Shown here: piece by piece, positions 46,049-48,397 of the stretch
Numbering within the stretch: position 1 is the stretch's first letter
Layout of the letters: each line of letters starts with the position of its first letter
Source: Methyloversatilis sp.
GTDB lineage: Bacteria; Pseudomonadota; Gammaproteobacteria; Burkholderiales; Rhodocyclaceae
Assembly (NCBI RefSeq): GCF_030698125.1
Contig: NZ_JAUYNV010000023.1
Coordinates: 1-48,397, forward strand
Direction: 5' to 3'
DNA: 48,397 nucleotides
The notes under the pieces: model-generated
Seen by the model: the letters and a program-made list of their open reading frames with translations, nothing else
Told to the model about the DNA's origin: nothing
The model's database searches: none
Program-made: the position numbers and the translations under genes

Positions 46049-46107
46049 CAATCCGGAACAATGATGTTGGTAGTTTTCCTTTTGGAGTCATGAACTTGAC
46101 CCCAAGA
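46049..46107 (+). promoter_or_regulatory. CRISPR leader
   Basis: This 59-bp stretch between cas2 and the first repeat is more AT-rich than its surroundings (GTAGTTTTCCTTTTGG within it). It should contain integration signals. I see no clear IHF site or promoter, so the array promoter may extend into the end of cas2. Confidence 0.6.
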
Positions 46108-48393
46108 GGTTCCCCCGCGTCCGCGGGGATAGGCCCGCTTCGTTGTCGAGATCGGGCGTCATGGTCAGGGTTCCCCCGCGTCCGCGGGGATAGGCCCTAA
46201 TCACCATATACACGAAGAAACGACAGCCGGGTTCCCCCGCGTCCGCGGGGATAGGCCCGCTGCACTACCGGGCGCGCCGTTTGAGGTGCTGGTTCCCCCG
46301 CGTCCGCGGGGATAGGCCCATGGATAACAAATTCGCTGACTATCTCAAGGAGGTTCCCCCGCGTCCGCGGGGATAGGCCCGTGTGTCGTCTGCGCAGGCT
46401 CTGGGCTGGCCTGGTTCCCCCGCGTCCGCGGGGATAGGCCCCCCATGAGCCATTCTGTCCACGTCGGGTTCAGGGTTCCCCCGCGTCCGCGGGGATAGGC
46501 CCGACCGTTACAGGCGCCGGCGTCGTGCACCCAGGGTTCCCCCGCGTCCGCGGGGATAGGCCCATAGCGTCGGGCAATGCGAAGCGCGTCAGCCCGGTTC
46601 CCCCGCGTCCGCGGGGATAGGCCCCCAGCAGGATGGCGGTGAATTCCGGCTTGATGGGTTCCCCCGCGTCCGCGGGGATAGGCCCATGGTAGCCCTGAAT
46701 CAGGGCGCGTGGGATACGGTTCCCCCGCGTCCGCGGGGATAGGCCCGAGAGCTGGGCTGTTTTCCACGTACACGAAACGGTTCCCCCGCGTCCGCGGGGA
46801 TAGGCCCTAGTTGATTCAGCCGCTCAAGGGATTCGATGTGGTTCCCCCGCGTCCGCGGGGATAGGCCCATGCTCGCGCGACCGGTCAGAAGCTGCCGTTG
46901 GGTTCCCCCGCGTCCGCGGGGATAGGCCCTACGGGCAAAATCCGCCTTAAGCGCCGCAATAGGTTCCCCCGCGTCCGCGGGGATAGGCCCGAGGATTGCC
47001 CTGACGCCGTTGATCTGCATGTGGTTCCCCCGCGTCCGCGGGGATAGGCCCATCACGGCTTCACCTCCCCGCGCAGGGCTGCGGGTTCCCCCGCGTCCGC
47101 GGGGATAGGCCCCATTGAAGCATTGGTAGCGGTTGCCGAACATGGGTTCCCCCGCGTCCGCGGGGATAGGCCCCCGTAATCATTAGGAGTGATCGAATAT
47201 GACCAGGTTCCCCCGCGTCCGCGGGGATAGGCCCTCGATGGTTACCCAAACCCGGAGTTTGTCGAAGGTTCCCCCGCGTCCGCGGGGATAGGCCCCGCCA
47301 GATAGCGAAATGCGTCCGCCGCGTGGCGGTTCCCCCGCGTCCGCGGGGATAGGCCCGATTCGTCCAGCTTCTTTTCGTGCCGCTGTGCGGTTCCCCCGCG
47401 TCCGCGGGGATAGGCCCGGGAGGGCGGCATGACCACGGCCGCGCAACGTGGTTCCCCCGCGTCCGCGGGGATAGGCCCGATCCGGAATGTGGAAGCACAT
47501 GGCGCGGATTGGTTCCCCCGCGTCCGCGGGGATAGGCCCACTGCGCTCGAACGGACAGCCGCCGGAGTACCGGTTCCCCCGCGTCCGCGGGGATAGGCCC
47601 TTCAGGCGGCCGGGTTCAAGCTGACTGGCCTTGGTTCCCCCGCGTCCGCGGGGATAGGCCCGGTTCGAGCTGGCAGGTTGTTGGCTCGGACTCGGTTCCC
47701 CCGCGTCCGCGGGGATAGGCCCATCACGTATTACGGAGTCTGACATGGCCGCTGGGTTCCCCCGCGTCCGCGGGGATAGGCCCGCGAAGCCTTCTCAATA
47801 CACCCACAACTGTCCGGTTCCCCCGCGTCCGCGGGGATAGGCCCTACACCCACACGTTGCTCCCCACTGATGCGCAGGTTCCCCCGCGTCCGCGGGGATA
47901 GGCCCACGTCGGGCACGGCCGGCTTCATCAGCCTGCGGGTTCCCCCGCGTCCGCGGGGATAGGCCCCGCGCTGCCAGCGAAGAAAAGGGCCACGCCGTGG
48001 TTCCCCCGCGTCCGCGGGGATAGGCCCGAGAACGTCTTTCGCTTTCCGTACGACGCAAAGGTTCCCCCGCGTCCGCGGGGATAGGCCCTGACATGGCAGC
48101 ACTACCTGGACTCACCGACTGGTTCCCCCGCGTCCGCGGGGATAGGCCCGTCTGGGCGCTGATCAACCCCGCGCTGGGGGTGGTTCCCCCGCGTCCGCGG
48201 GGATAGGCCCCCGTAGAACCTGACGCCCTTGCGCCCCGCCCAGGTTCCCCCGCGTCCGCGGGGATAGGCCCCATGCAGACGACGACACAGCGCCTCATCG
48301 ACGGGTTCCCCCGCGTCCGCGGGGATAGGCCCCCGCTCGCCGCATCGATCATCCGCGTGATGGTGGTTCCCCCGCGTCCGCGGGGATAGGCCC
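46108..48393 (+). CRISPR. Type I-E CRISPR array, 38 repeats and 37 spacers visible
   Basis: Repeats of 29 bp start with GGTTCCCCC and end with GATAGGCCC. The inner arms CCCCGCG and CGCGGGG around TC form the Cas6e hairpin, and the last eight bases ATAGGCCC are the expected 5' handle of the crRNA. Repeat starts are exactly 61 bp apart from 46108 to 48365, so every spacer is 32 bp. All repeats I read are identical, and the last one shows no decay, so the array continues beyond the window. No two spacers are the same. Orientation (leader and cas genes on the left, handle at the right end of each repeat) indicates plus-strand transcription. Confidence 0.99.
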
Positions 48394-48397
48394 TCGA

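Noticed and set aside
47755-48152. Shared 9- and 10-base words between spacers (TGACATGGC in the spacers at 47723 and 48089, TACACCCACA in those at 47784 and 47845)
   Set aside because: With 37 spacers of 32 bp, one or two matches of this length are expected by chance, so common origin is not supported.
46345-48352. Long minus-strand frames across the array with repeated blocks such as GLSPRTRGN, GPIPADAGEP and AYPRGRGGT
   Set aside because: They are translations of the CRISPR repeat, which has no stop in any of the three frames. The 61-bp period shifts the frame by one each unit and gives the three blocks in rotation. They are not proteins.

Overview
The window reads as chromosomal DNA of a GC-rich betaproteobacterium. 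The basis is inference from gene content: an enteric-style flhDC master operon beside mot and che genes, the rpe-gph-trpE-trpG-trpD-trpC chain divergent from apaG, and small families (DUF2970, DUF3565, DUF4824) frequent in that class. A Rhodocyclales or Methyloversatilis-like host is my best guess but is not proven. No rRNA or tRNA gene and no complete insertion sequence was seen.

Layout. (1) 1-9.4 kb, all on the minus strand: flagellar regulation, motor and chemotaxis, in the order flhD-flhC, terminator, motA-motB, then receptor-cheY-cheA-cheW-receptor. Two sigma28-type promoters with identical boxes start the motA unit and the receptor/che unit. (2) 9.4-20.7 kb: signalling proteins (REC-GGDEF-EAL, HDOD-REC-GGDEF, a MASE1 histidine kinase, an HDOD protein with a degenerate kinase module), mixed with a NUDIX hydrolase, a Rieske protein, a TonB-like protein and an HNH endonuclease. 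(3) 21-28.5 kb: a Spy/CpxP-like periplasmic protein, the tryptophan operon with rpe and gph, apaG and a methyltransferase. A perfect 26-bp inverted repeat lies between trpD and trpC. (4) 28.5-34 kb: housekeeping and unknown-function genes, with dispersed palindromic and tandem repeats. (5) 34-36.3 kb: a small accessory patch holding vapBC with a palindromic operator, an orphan FitA-like antitoxin followed by an attC-like palindrome, an unrecognised 51-residue basic protein, and the remains of a RhuM-family gene. (6) 36.3 kb to the end: a WYL-domain regulator, a complete type I-E CRISPR-Cas operon (cas3, cas8e, cse2, cas7e, cas5e, cas6e, cas1, cas2) and an array of 38 identical 29-bp repeats with 37 spacers of 32 bp that runs off the right edge.

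How the parts work together. FlhD4C2 would drive the flagellar regulon. The sigma28 promoters place motor and chemotaxis genes in the late class. The neighbouring cyclic-di-GMP enzymes have opposite predicted activities and could tune the switch between motility and attachment. In the CRISPR locus, Cascade (Cas8e, Cse2, Cas7e, Cas5e, Cas6e) with Cas3 gives interference and Cas1-Cas2 gives adaptation. The catalytic residues I could check are intact. The WYL protein just upstream is a plausible regulator. No wholly new system is proven here. The best leads are the WYL/I-E pairing, a repeat ending in C that may point to an unusual PAM, the HDOD pseudokinase, the repeated GLFD-type motifs in CheA, and the attC-like site behind the orphan antitoxin.
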